Positions 15,639 to 25,416 of a DNA stretch of 64,000 bases are shown in pieces. Position numbers and translations under genes: made by a program. Numbering within the stretch: the first letter of the stretch is position 1; every line of letters begins with the position of its first letter. The stretch comes from Rheinheimera sp. 1928-s. Its GTDB lineage: Bacteria > Pseudomonadota > Gammaproteobacteria > Enterobacterales > Alteromonadaceae. Location of the stretch: NCBI RefSeq assembly GCF_029269265.1, contig NZ_JARIXP010000002.1:58087-122086 (forward strand), given 5' to 3'. The notes beneath the pieces were generated by a model that did not search any database, was not told the origin of the DNA, and saw only the letters and a list, made by a program, of their open reading frames with translations.

Positions 15639-17063
15639 TTAATCATCCGGTAAAGAAAGTTCCATAATGTCGTTTTTCTTGCTGTTTTTTTGTGCCGCGC
15701 TGCTCGTTTTTGCTTCAGAAGCTCCCGGCATCACCAGGCTATCCAAATCCATTGAGTTGTTCTTTTTCGCAAACAAGGTCTTAAAAGAGCGATCTGTGGC
15801 GACCATCCAAATCGCAAAACCACCACCACCTAAAATAATAATGTTGCTCAGGATCACTAATAACCATGGAAAAGGTTTTTCTTCTTCAACAACAGGCTCA
15901 TTCACCACAGCACTGGCTGGCATTTCAGAGGCTGCTGTCGTCAGGCCTGCATTCTCTGAGTCGGCCGCAGCAGGAGCCACAGGTTCTGGCTCTACCACTT
16001 CAGCGACAAAAGACGCTTGCGGTAAGCTGATCACGACATCACGCCCTGTGACAGTCTGGGCAAACAAAATGCTGTCGACTTTGTATGTACCGCTGGCGTA
16101 ATTGACAATTTTCAGCTTTTTATCCACTTCAGCACTTTCGCCCAAAGTAAAACTTTGTATTTCATTGTTCGGGAAACGGACTTTGCCCTGCAAAGCCACA
16201 GACTTTGGGTTAATCATCGGATCTGTCACTTTAAAGGTTAGCCAATGCAAATCTTCCGCTTTTGTCGCCAGCGCCACTTCATAGCTGATCGGGCTTTTAT
16301 GTAAGATCACCGGCTCCTGCACTACCTCACGGGTATACAAAGGGGTTTTTACGACAAATTTGGGTTGCCACTGGCCTGGTCTCATATCCAGTTTAAACTC
16401 ACCGGTAAAAATACCGTCCCTTGGTTTTTCATCGAAATTGCGGCCATCATCAGCCAGAGTCGTGAGTTCAATCACGCCTGCACCAAAATTCTCGAATTCA
16501 GCATTATTACTGCTGATAAAAAGTACATCGAGCCGCAGCAAATCACGGAAGTCTTTTGCAACTATAGGCTGGCCGCCGTTGCTCAGTGTTGCAGTTACTT
16601 TAATAGTTTCCCCTACCATCAGATGATCAGGCAAAGGAGGCACGTTTAATTCAATATCTGTCAGCACCATAATTTTGCTTTCTGGCAAAATCTGGCCAAT
16701 AGCCTGCCAGGGTCCTGGTGTTGGTTTCTTAATTTTGATCAAGTCGTAGGTTTTATCGTCGTACCATTGAATATCCTGATCATCGGCGTTAATGACATTT
16801 ACTTTGCTGCCATCAGGTTTGACTAAAATGACCGAAGCCGAACCTCGTTTGCGAAAAAAAACCATTGTGATTTCTTCCACTTCGTAATCAATGCGGAATC
16901 TGTTATCAAACAAAGGGATTTGGTTTTTAGCGGGTAAATCAGGTAACAAACTTAAGCCTGTTGGATCTTCAACGTTTTCTTTCGCGTCAACATTGGTGGC
17001 AGTTTCCTGCGCCACTAGTTGCAGACTAAAACATAACAACAGCAGATAAATTAATTTCGCCAC
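15639..17063 (-). CDS. TIGR03503 family membrane-anchored protein of unknown function
   Basis: About 474 residues. There is an N-terminal signal sequence (LIYLLLLCFSLQLVAQ), a large beta-rich periplasmic part with Ig-like stretches, one transmembrane helix near residue 410 (WLLVILSNIIILGGGGFAIW) and a short cytoplasmic tail. It matches my recollection of TIGR03503, a conserved family of Alteromonadales and Vibrionales without known function. TTG and GTG starts compete. The GTG at 17063 lies nine bases after an AGGAGG site and is preferred. The start overlaps the end of dnaQ by 13 nt, implying coupled translation. Confidence 0.75.
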   Translation of the reverse strand: MAKLIYLLLLCFSLQLVAQETATNVDAKENVEDPTGLSLLPDLPAKNQIPLFDNRFRIDYEVEEITMVFFRKRGSASVILVKPDGSKVNVINADDQDIQWYDDKTYDLIKIKKPTPGPWQAIGQILPESKIMVLTDIELNVPPLPDHLMVGETIKVTATLSNGGQPIVAKDFRDLLRLDVLFISSNNAEFENFGAGVIELTTLADDGRNFDEKPRDGIFTGEFKLDMRPGQWQPKFVVKTPLYTREVVQEPVILHKSPISYEVALATKAEDLHWLTFKVTDPMINPKSVALQGKVRFPNNEIQSFTLGESAEVDKKLKIVNYASGTYKVDSILFAQTVTGRDVVISLPQASFVAEVVEPEPVAPAAADSENAGLTTAASEMPASAVVNEPVVEEEKPFPWLLVILSNIIILGGGGFAIWMVATDRSFKTLFAKKNNSMDLDSLVMPGASEAKTSSAAQKNSKKNDIMELSLPDD

Positions 17064-17755
17064 AAGCAACTTCCTCCTTTTTTCTGCACCAGATCCAAAC
17101 GTTGCTCGTGCGACTGTAATTCGGTTTCAGAGGCAAACACCACAGGTAAACGACTGGTGCGTTTAAGTTGCCCTACCACCACATTTTGCTGGGCAGCGGC
17201 TTGCTCGTCATTGGCTAAGTTCAGGCTAACCTGCCCACCTGTCATCGCCAGATAAACATCAGCCAGAATTTCAGCATCCAATAAGGCGCCGTGTAAGGTA
17301 CGGTGGCTGTTGTTGATGTCGTAGCGTCGGCACAGGGCATCCAGGTTATTTTTCTGCCCTGGATGCGCTTCACGCGCCATTTTTAACGTATCCAGCACGC
17401 CACAGATATCCGTCACCGGGGCAAGTGCAGGACGCAGCAGATTAAACTCGTGGTTGATAAAGCCGACGTCAAACGCTGCATTATGGATCACCAGTTCAGC
17501 ACCAGCTATATACTGGCAAAATTGCTGGGCTATTTCGGCAAAACGAGGTTTGCCAATCAAAAACTCATTGGTAATACCGTGGACTGCTATGGCTTCCTGA
17601 TCAATCAGCCGATCGGGTTGCAAATAGACATGGAAATTATTGCCGGTCAGCCGACGGTTAATCAGCTCCACACAACCAATTTCGATGATGCGATGGCCTT
17701 CCTGCGGGCTTAAACCTGTGGTTTCGGTGTCGAGTACTATCTGTCTTTTCAGCAT
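17051..17755 (-). CDS. dnaQ: DNA polymerase III epsilon subunit (3'-5' proofreading exonuclease)
   Basis: 234 residues, DEDDh exonuclease. The Exo I motif DTETTG is at 9-14, Exo II lies around HNAAFDVGFINHEF, and Exo III is the HRTLHGALLDAEILADVYL segment with the catalytic His and Asp. It proofreads for the replicative polymerase. It is divergent from rnhA with 65 nt between the starts, the same arrangement as in E. coli. A TIGR03503 gene overlaps its 3' end. Confidence 0.95.
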   Translation of the reverse strand: MLKRQIVLDTETTGLSPQEGHRIIEIGCVELINRRLTGNNFHVYLQPDRLIDQEAIAVHGITNEFLIGKPRFAEIAQQFCQYIAGAELVIHNAAFDVGFINHEFNLLRPALAPVTDICGVLDTLKMAREAHPGQKNNLDALCRRYDINNSHRTLHGALLDAEILADVYLAMTGGQVSLNLANDEQAAAQQNVVVGQLKRTSRLPVVFASETELQSHEQRLDLVQKKGGSCLWRN

Positions 17756-17820
17756 TCTGATTCGTGTTCTTAGCGCTTTTACGTTAGATTATACGCCGAT
17801 TTCAGTTGTGGGAAGCATCG

Positions 17821-18291
17821 ATGCGTAAAACAGTAGCAATCTATACAGACGGGTCTTGCCTTGGAAACCCCGGACCAGGCGGTTATGGTGTGGTTTTGCG
17901 CTATCAGGAGCACCAAAAAGAAATGTCTGGTGGCTATCAACAAACCACCAACAACCGCATGGAATTACTGGCTGCTATTGTGGGTCTGGAGAGTTTAAAA
18001 CAGCCCTGCGATGTGGACTTAACCACAGACAGTCAGTATGTGCGCTTAGGTATTACGCAGTGGCTGGCCAACTGGAAAAAAAACAACTGGAAAACCAGTC
18101 AGCGGGAACCTGTGAAAAATCAGGACTTATGGCGCCGTTTAGATGCAGCTTGTCAGGGGCATAAAGTGAATTGGCATTGGGTAAAAGGTCATGCCGGGCA
18201 TCCGGAAAACGAACGCTGTGATGAGTTAGCAAGAGTCGCGGCGACCCACAATGCCACAGAAGTGGACACGGGTTTCCAGGCCTCGTCATAA
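17821..18291 (+). CDS. rnhA: Ribonuclease HI
   Basis: 156 residues. The catalytic residues fall at exactly the E. coli positions: Asp10, Glu48, Asp70, His124 and Asp134. The enzyme removes RNA from RNA-DNA hybrids. An upstream TTG would add five residues, but the ATG at 17821 has a GGGAAG ribosome site and gives the normal N-terminus. It shares the divergent intergenic region with dnaQ. Its last 6 bp overlap the convergent TauE/SafE gene. Confidence 0.97.
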   Translation: MRKTVAIYTDGSCLGNPGPGGYGVVLRYQEHQKEMSGGYQQTTNNRMELLAAIVGLESLKQPCDVDLTTDSQYVRLGITQWLANWKKNNWKTSQREPVKNQDLWRRLDAACQGHKVNWHWVKGHAGHPENERCDELARVAATHNATEVDTGFQASS

Positions 18292-19035
18292 AGAGAAGAC
18301 AGGCCAAAGTAATGAAACCGCAGTACCAATCAGCAATACAGAAAAGCTTTTCCGCACCCATAACTGTGGAATATAAGCCGATAAAACAATGCCACCCAAA
18401 CTGCCACAAGCACCAATTAAGCCCAGCCAGCCAATCAGTTCCAGCGGCAAAGTTTCTCCCTGAACAGACATCAGCCAGTAATGGCTGATAAAACCTGTGC
18501 TGCTTTGCAGGAAAATGAGCGCCAGGCTACAGGCAATAGCGCCCGACATAGGGATTGTTGTTACCGCAAGCAGCAAGGGCACTATTAAAAAACCGCCGCC
18601 CACCCCAACCAAACCAGTCAGCATACCTAAAGCCATCGCCAGCAAAGCCAACAGTAAAGCAGAATGGATTTGCCACTGCCAGATGCGTTGACGCCACATA
18701 TTAGCTGCACTGCCCAGCATTAAGACGGCCAGGATCAACAACTGCACAGAAGAGTGCAGCCATTGAGCTAAAGCAACCCCAAGCAAAGTTCCAAAAAAAG
18801 CCGGCACAGCAAAACGTTTAAATAATGCGAAATCCAGATGACGTCGCCACAGATAAGGCAATAAAGCGATAAAGCTGATTTGAGCCACGACACCTAAAGA
18901 CGAGACTATGGCGATTTTTTCCGGCAACTGTACTAAATGCACCAGTACTGGAACGGTCAGAATAGACCCCCCCGATCCCAACAGACCAACACTTAAGCCA
19001 ATAATTAAGGCTGAAATCAGTACCAGAGCAGACAT
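18286..19035 (-). CDS. TauE/SafE (TSUP) family transporter, second copy
   Basis: About 249 residues with eight or so hydrophobic segments and the paired TSUP glycine-rich motifs ([18 protein letters not shown] and [19 protein letters not shown]). The ATG at 19035 is preferred over a TTG four codons upstream. Neither has a clear ribosome site. It resembles the TSUP gene at 12659, but no sulfur gene adjoins it. The substrate is unknown. It is convergent with rnhA, with a 6-bp overlap. Confidence 0.85.
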   Translation of the reverse strand: MSALVLISALIIGLSVGLLGSGGSILTVPVLVHLVQLPEKIAIVSSLGVVAQISFIALLPYLWRRHLDFALFKRFAVPAFFGTLLGVALAQWLHSSVQLLILAVLMLGSAANMWRQRIWQWQIHSALLLALLAMALGMLTGLVGVGGGFLIVPLLLAVTTIPMSGAIACSLALIFLQSSTGFISHYWLMSVQGETLPLELIGWLGLIGACGSLGGIVLSAYIPQLWVRKSFSVLLIGTAVSLLWPVFSL

Positions 19036-19120
19036 AAAAAACCACAAAGCTTAATAACTAAAAGAAATATTAAGCTTCACTAAAGGAATAAGCAAGCGCA
19101 GCTTACATTCAAATGCAGAC

Positions 19121-19147
19121 AAAAAAACCAGCATCAGCTGGCTTTTT
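19121..19147 (-). terminator. Terminator of the glutathione peroxidase gene
   Basis: On the minus strand CCAGC, TGAT, GCTGG is followed by seven T, 19 nt after the peroxidase stop. Confidence 0.8.
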
Positions 19148-19165
19148 ATTCACACAACAGACGGC

Positions 19166-19720
19166 TTATTCAGCTTTTAATAAAGCTTCCACTTCTTTGA
19201 CAAAATCAGCATCGTCTGGCGAGACTTTACTGCCAAAGTGTTTGACCTGTTGCTCATCTTTGCTGACCAGGTACTTGTTAAAATTCCAGGACGGCTTTTC
19301 ACCTGTTTTAGCAATCAAAGCTTTAAATACAGGGTTCACATCACTGCCACGTACAGCACTGGTGGCAAACATGGGGAAAGTCACGCCGTAGTTGATATAA
19401 CAAACTTCAGCGGTTTTTTCCTCATCATCATGTTCTTGCATAAAGTCGTCAGAAGGGAAACCCAACACCACTAAGCCGTCGTCTTTGTATTTTTCGTACA
19501 AGGACTGCAACGCCGTAAATTGAGGAGTAAAACCACATTTGCTGGCGGTATTGACGATCAATAAGGTTTTACCTTTGTAGGTCTCGCATAAATCCAGAGT
19601 TTCTTTTTTACGTAACTGCGGCAGTGAATGGCCAAGGATTTCGCCACAGCTATTGGCAAAAGCCACGCCGCTTGCGCTGAGCAGCAGTGCTGCGGTCAGC
19701 ATTTTCTTCATTGTTTTCAT
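19166..19720 (-). CDS. Periplasmic glutathione peroxidase family protein (cysteine type)
   Basis: 184 residues with a signal peptide (MKTMKKMLTAALLLSASGVAFA). The peroxidatic Cys62 is in NTASKCGFTPQ, the second family motif is VVLGFPSDDF, and the Trp/Asn pair is in SWNFNKYLVSK. Cysteine-type enzymes of this family often use thioredoxin rather than glutathione. A GGAG site with 6-nt spacing precedes the first ATG. It is a single gene with its own terminator. Confidence 0.9.
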   Translation of the reverse strand: MKTMKKMLTAALLLSASGVAFANSCGEILGHSLPQLRKKETLDLCETYKGKTLLIVNTASKCGFTPQFTALQSLYEKYKDDGLVVLGFPSDDFMQEHDDEEKTAEVCYINYGVTFPMFATSAVRGSDVNPVFKALIAKTGEKPSWNFNKYLVSKDEQQVKHFGSKVSPDDADFVKEVEALLKAE

Positions 19721-19846
19721 TATTAGCTCCTGTTAGTAGATGATGTGAACCGTTACGGGCCAAGTCAGATATTGGATCTGAGCTGTAACAACAGACCGCG
19801 CATCAGAGCCTATTGTTTCATACCGATATAAAATTCATACAGATAC

Positions 19847-19872
19847 AAAAAAGGCGACCTGAGTCGCCTTTT
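19847..19872 (-). terminator. Terminator of the DUF2750 gene
   Basis: AAAAAGGCGAC, CTGA, GTCGCCTTTT forms a 7-bp GC stem with A/T flanks, 14 nt after the stop of the leftward DUF2750 gene. Confidence 0.75.
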
Positions 19873-19885
19873 CATTCGCTTTTCT

Positions 19886-20239
19886 TTACTGAACTAAAGC
19901 CAAAGCTTCTAAAATTTCACGCGGCTCAACTTCAGGGCCATTTAAAGATTCATCCCAGTTGGTGCCGATCAAAACGCCGTCGTCGTACATTTCTTGTAAC
20001 CAGCCTTCACAGAATACATCCAGTGGAATAGCTTCAGGTTTGTAGTCAGACCATTCTTCTGAGCAATGCACTAAAGCCGCTTCCTGGCTGGACCAGAATG
20101 GCATCACGTCTGTGTCTTCAAAATCAACAGATTCCACCACCAGCAAATCTTCGCCGTTTGCTAAAGTCCAAACCACACCATGGGTTTTGGCTTCCGCAAT
20201 AAAATTTTGAAACACCGGATCATGTGAATATTCGCCCAT
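19886..20239 (-). CDS. DUF2750 domain protein
   Basis: 117 residues, acidic and soluble. The pattern FIAEAKTHGVVWTLANGEDLL followed by DVMPFWSSQEAA and PLDVFCEGWL matches what I recall of DUF2750, an uncharacterised proteobacterial family. An open frame extends upstream, but the ATG at 20239 is preceded by AGGTGG at good spacing and gives the family-like start. It diverges from ettA. No function is proposed. Confidence 0.72.
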   Translation of the reverse strand: MGEYSHDPVFQNFIAEAKTHGVVWTLANGEDLLVVESVDFEDTDVMPFWSSQEAALVHCSEEWSDYKPEAIPLDVFCEGWLQEMYDDGVLIGTNWDESLNGPEVEPREILEALALVQ

Positions 20240-20401
20240 GGCAACCACCTTTATATGAACTATTAGTTTAATTGCCACTATTAGAGCAGAAAACCAGATT
20301 AAAGACGAATTAAAATGCCCTTTCCTGTCTGGTGCTGTTCCCCTGTTTTTTAAAAATAACGTACAATTGCCGCATTCTAAACAACAAGATGAGTGACTCT
20401 T

Positions 20402-22063
20402 ATGGCTCAGTATATTTACAGCATGTACCGCATGTCGAAAGTAGTGCCGCCAAAACGCACTATTTTAAAAGACATTTCGCTGTCGTTTTTCCCTGGTGCA
20501 AAAATTGGTGTTTTGGGTTTAAACGGTTCAGGTAAATCCAGCTTGCTGCGCATTATGGCAGGCGTGGACACAGAGTTTGACGGTGAAGCCCGTCCTTTAG
20601 CTGGGATCAACATTGGTTATTTGCCACAGGAGCCTCAGCTTGACCCGGAAAAAACTGTGCGTGAAGTGGTCGAAGAAGCAGTTTCCGATGTGAAAAACGC
20701 CTTAACCCGTTTGGATCAGGTCTACGCCGCCTATGCCGAAGAAAATGCAGACTTTGACGCATTAGCCCGTGAACAAGGTGAGCTGGAAGCTATTATTCAG
20801 GCCAAAGAAGGTCATAACCTCGACAATATCCTTGACCGTGCTGCCGATGCGCTGCGTCTGCCGGCCTGGGATGCGATGATTAAACACTTATCAGGTGGTG
20901 AACGCCGCCGTGTGGCGATTTGCCGTTTGCTGTTAGAAAAACCAGACATGCTGCTGCTGGACGAACCTACTAACCACTTAGACGCTGAATCTGTGGCTTG
21001 GTTAGAACGTTTCCTGCACGATTACACAGGCACTGTTGTGGCTATTACCCACGACCGTTATTTCCTCGACAACGTAGCTGGCTGGATTTTAGAGCTGGAC
21101 CGCGGTGAAGGTATTCCGTGGGAAGGTAACTACTCGTCCTGGTTAGAGCAAAAAGATGCTCGTCTTGAGCAGGAAGAACGCAGCGAAAATGCGCGTCAGC
21201 GCTCTATCAAACAAGAATTGGAATGGGTTCGTACCAATCCAAAAGGCCGCCATGCCAAAAGCAAAGCCCGTATGGCACGTTTTGAAGAACTGCAAAGCCA
21301 GGACTTCCAGAAACGTAACGAAACCAACGAGCTGTTTATTCCGCCAGGACCACGTTTAGGCGACAAAGTGCTGGAAGTGAAAAACCTGCGTAAAACCTTT
21401 GGCGATCGCGTCTTGATTGACGATTTAAGCTTCAGCATTCCAAAAGGCGCGATAGTCGGTATTATCGGCCCGAACGGTGCTGGTAAATCAACGCTGTTTA
21501 AGATGATCACCGGCATGGAACAAGCGGACGGCGGCACTATCGAAGTGGGCGATACAGTTCAAATTGCCAGCGTTGATCAGTTCCGTGACAGCATGAATCC
21601 GAAAAATACCGTATGGCAGGAAATTTCCAACGGTCAGGATATTCTGCAAATTGGTAACTTCCAAATTCCAAGCCGTGCTTATGTCGGTCGCTTTAACTTT
21701 AAAGGCAACGATCAGCAGAAGTTTATTGGTGACTTATCCGGTGGTGAGCGTAACCGTGTGCATTTAGCGGCGCTGTTAAAAGCCGGCGGCAACATGCTGT
21801 TACTCGATGAACCAACCAACGATTTGGACGTTGAGACTTTACGGGCTCTGGAAAACGCTATCCTCGACTTCCCTGGCTGCGCCATGGTGATCTCGCACGA
21901 CCGTTGGTTCCTTGACCGTATTGCCACGCATATTCTGGATTACCGCGACGAAGGCAAAGTAAACTTCTTTGAAGGTAACTACTCAGACTACGAGAGCTGG
22001 ATGAAAGCCACTTACGGCTCAGACGCCATGCAACCGCACCGCATTAAATACAAAAAGATCTAA
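20402..22063 (+). CDS. ettA: Energy-dependent translational throttle ABC-F ATPase EttA
   Basis: 553 residues, soluble ABC-F protein with two ATPase cassettes. The Walker A motifs are GLNGSGKSSL and GPNGAGKST. The ABC signatures are LSGGERRRVA and LSGGERNRVHLA, and each Walker B is followed by DEPTNHLD or DEPTNDLD. The N-terminus MAQYIYSMYRMSKVVPPKRTI and the length (555 in E. coli, from memory) identify EttA, which gates ribosome entry into elongation according to the ATP/ADP ratio. The ATG at 20402 matches the E. coli start, so three upstream codons are excluded. Confidence 0.95.
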   Translation: MAQYIYSMYRMSKVVPPKRTILKDISLSFFPGAKIGVLGLNGSGKSSLLRIMAGVDTEFDGEARPLAGINIGYLPQEPQLDPEKTVREVVEEAVSDVKNALTRLDQVYAAYAEENADFDALAREQGELEAIIQAKEGHNLDNILDRAADALRLPAWDAMIKHLSGGERRRVAICRLLLEKPDMLLLDEPTNHLDAESVAWLERFLHDYTGTVVAITHDRYFLDNVAGWILELDRGEGIPWEGNYSSWLEQKDARLEQEERSENARQRSIKQELEWVRTNPKGRHAKSKARMARFEELQSQDFQKRNETNELFIPPGPRLGDKVLEVKNLRKTFGDRVLIDDLSFSIPKGAIVGIIGPNGAGKSTLFKMITGMEQADGGTIEVGDTVQIASVDQFRDSMNPKNTVWQEISNGQDILQIGNFQIPSRAYVGRFNFKGNDQQKFIGDLSGGERNRVHLAALLKAGGNMLLLDEPTNDLDVETLRALENAILDFPGCAMVISHDRWFLDRIATHILDYRDEGKVNFFEGNYSDYESWMKATYGSDAMQPHRIKYKKI

Positions 22064-22074
22064 GAGTAAAGAAT

Positions 22075-22098
22075 CCACCTTCTGAAGAAGGTGGCTTT
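22075..22098 (+). terminator. Terminator of ettA
   Basis: CCACCTTC, TGAA, GAAGGTGG forms a perfect 8-bp stem with a stable tetraloop, followed by CTTT, 11 nt after the ettA stop. A second, nearly identical hairpin is at 22264-22283. Confidence 0.75.
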
Positions 22099-22105
22099 GT
22101 GTTAA

Positions 22106-22120
22106 GCCCCTAAAAGGGGC
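22106..22120. repeat. Small palindrome GCCCC-TAAAA-GGGGC
   Basis: A 5-bp GC stem with a 5-nt loop shortly after the ettA terminator, followed by CCTTT. It could be a back-up terminator. Confidence 0.4.
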
Positions 22121-22263
22121 CCTTTGTCGAGTAACTGAGCAACTGCAGCGTCCGTTACTTTTTTATTTAGTCTGTGCCAAAGAACTTGATGCCTAATCCC
22201 AGCTTGGTATAGCTCATAAGAAAAATACAAACAGAGTTTCAGGCAAAGCCTTTTGGATGATAA

Positions 22264-22283
22264 CCACCTACTGAAGTAGGTGG
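22264..22283. repeat. Hairpin related to the ettA terminator
   Basis: CCACCTAC, TGAA, GTAGGTGG. It differs from the hairpin at 22075-22094 by one base pair only, T-A changed to A-T on both arms, so pairing is kept. Confidence 0.7.
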
Positions 22284-22299
22284 TTTAGGGCCGAAAATT

Positions 22300-22356
22300 A
22301 AAATGGGGTCAGATCACATTATTTGCCTGGCAAATAATGTGATCTGACCCCATTTT
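22300..22356. repeat. Perfect 57-nt inverted repeat (28-bp arms, 1-nt centre)
   Basis: Arms 22300-22327 and 22329-22356 are exact reverse complements. The outer part is AAAATGGGGTCAGATCAC. The GGGGTCAGATC core resembles palindromic intergenic elements associated with IS200/RAYT-type transposases in gammaproteobacteria (from memory). It ends 5 nt before the glnB stop, so it could also end the glnB transcript. Confidence 0.9.
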
Positions 22357-22361
22357 CAGTT

Positions 22362-24321
<1,960 letters not shown>

Positions 24322-24482
24322 CTGAACCTGCACTAAAGGATGAAAAAACTGCCGCTATGGTAGCGATTTTTGCCGCCGGACTCAATCAAGCTGCTGCAGA
24401 AGCTGTATTTCACTCGCCATTTAGATATTTAACATAAATGCAACTAAACTTAAGCAGACACACTGCAAGGATGGTCAAGCTT

Positions 24483-25001
24483 ATGCGACATCAGCATATG
24501 ATCAAAAAAGCATCGGCTTTTAGTCTGATAGAGCTTTTAATTGTATTGGCTATTGTTGCGATACTTTCAGCTATAGGCATGCCTAATCTACGGGAAGTCT
24601 GGCAACGCTTGCAGGCGGACCACTTTATGCGCAAACTCAGTCAGCATTTGGCCTATGCCAGAGTGCATGCTGTAGCTCTGCAAAAGCCCGTTCAAATTTG
24701 CCCTCGTCATGGCCTGATATGCAGTTCAGACTGGAATTCTGCACCTATTCAACTACACCAAAAAGGTTTAAAAAACTGGCAAGATCTATTGCTACGCGAA
24801 CTTAAACATCCGGTGAATAGCCATCAGTTGTTTTACAACAGACCGTCACTGCAGTTTCGCAGTGACGGTAGTCTGGATTTATTAGAGTCAGGTACTTTTG
24901 TGTATTGCAGCAAAGAGCCTTATCACTGGCATTTCAGATTGAGCGTCAGTCAGGCCGGGCGTAGCCGTTTATGGCAGGAGAATAGCCCCTGCCCTTATTA
25001 A
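24483..25001 (+). CDS. FimT/GspH-like minor pseudopilin (second module)
   Basis: About 172 residues. A type III prepilin signal is followed by the hydrophobic helix SAFSLIELLIVLAIVAIL, with Glu at +5. The residue before the cleavage site is Ala instead of Gly, as in the fimT gene at 34646. The body holds cysteine pairs (CPRHGLIC) and a GspH-like beta region. Starts at 24438, 24471, 24483 and 24498 are all possible. It is the only member of the second minor-pilin module on the plus strand, converging on the pilE-like gene 10 nt away. Confidence 0.78.
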   Translation: MRHQHMIKKASAFSLIELLIVLAIVAILSAIGMPNLREVWQRLQADHFMRKLSQHLAYARVHAVALQKPVQICPRHGLICSSDWNSAPIQLHQKGLKNWQDLLLRELKHPVNSHQLFYNRPSLQFRSDGSLDLLESGTFVYCSKEPYHWHFRLSVSQAGRSRLWQENSPCPY

Positions 25002-25011
25002 GCTGAACCCT

Positions 25012-25416
25012 TTAATAACTCCAGCATGACGAACCAGGTTCACTGTCTTTTTGGCCATAATTATTCAGCAAAAATATCTGACAACTTTTATCCTCGCTCT
25101 GAGCCTGCTGTGCCTGAGCTTTCAGCTGATAACCTTGCTCTGTCACCACAGCACTGACTTTATAACGGCCAGATTCGGTAACAAACTGCTTCGCTGCAAA
25201 ACCCAGTTCAGTCAGATCGGCGCTATATCTCTGTTGATCAACCAGTAACATCTCCTGCAAACCTGCCACTTTCAACAGTATTTGCATCGCTTCCGATCTA
25301 TAGCTTTTTAACACATGGTCCTGATAACCCGGTAATAACACAGACGCCAGAATGCCCATAATGGCCAGAACCACCAGCAGTTCAATTAAGCCGATACCCC
25401 GCACTCTGGTTTTCAT
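25012..25416 (-). CDS. PilE-like minor type IV pilin (second module)
   Basis: 134 residues. The prepilin cleavage site is RG^IGLIE with Glu+5, followed by the hydrophobic helix LLVVLAIMGILASVLLPGY. The C-terminal part has a Cys pair (CQIFLL ... SSCWSY), the disulfide-bounded D-region typical of PilE-type pilins. It is the last gene of the module and overlaps the PilY1-like gene by 4 nt (ATGA), indicating translational coupling. Confidence 0.85.
   Translation of the reverse strand: MKTRVRGIGLIELLVVLAIMGILASVLLPGYQDHVLKSYRSEAMQILLKVAGLQEMLLVDQQRYSADLTELGFAAKQFVTESGRYKVSAVVTEQGYQLKAQAQQAQSEDKSCQIFLLNNYGQKDSEPGSSCWSY

Noticed and set aside
15201-15653. Open frames of 131 and 98 codons with internally repeated peptides across the tRNA-Asp array
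   Set aside because: They are translations of the tandem tRNA genes (the repeat period follows the tRNAs), a known source of false proteins.
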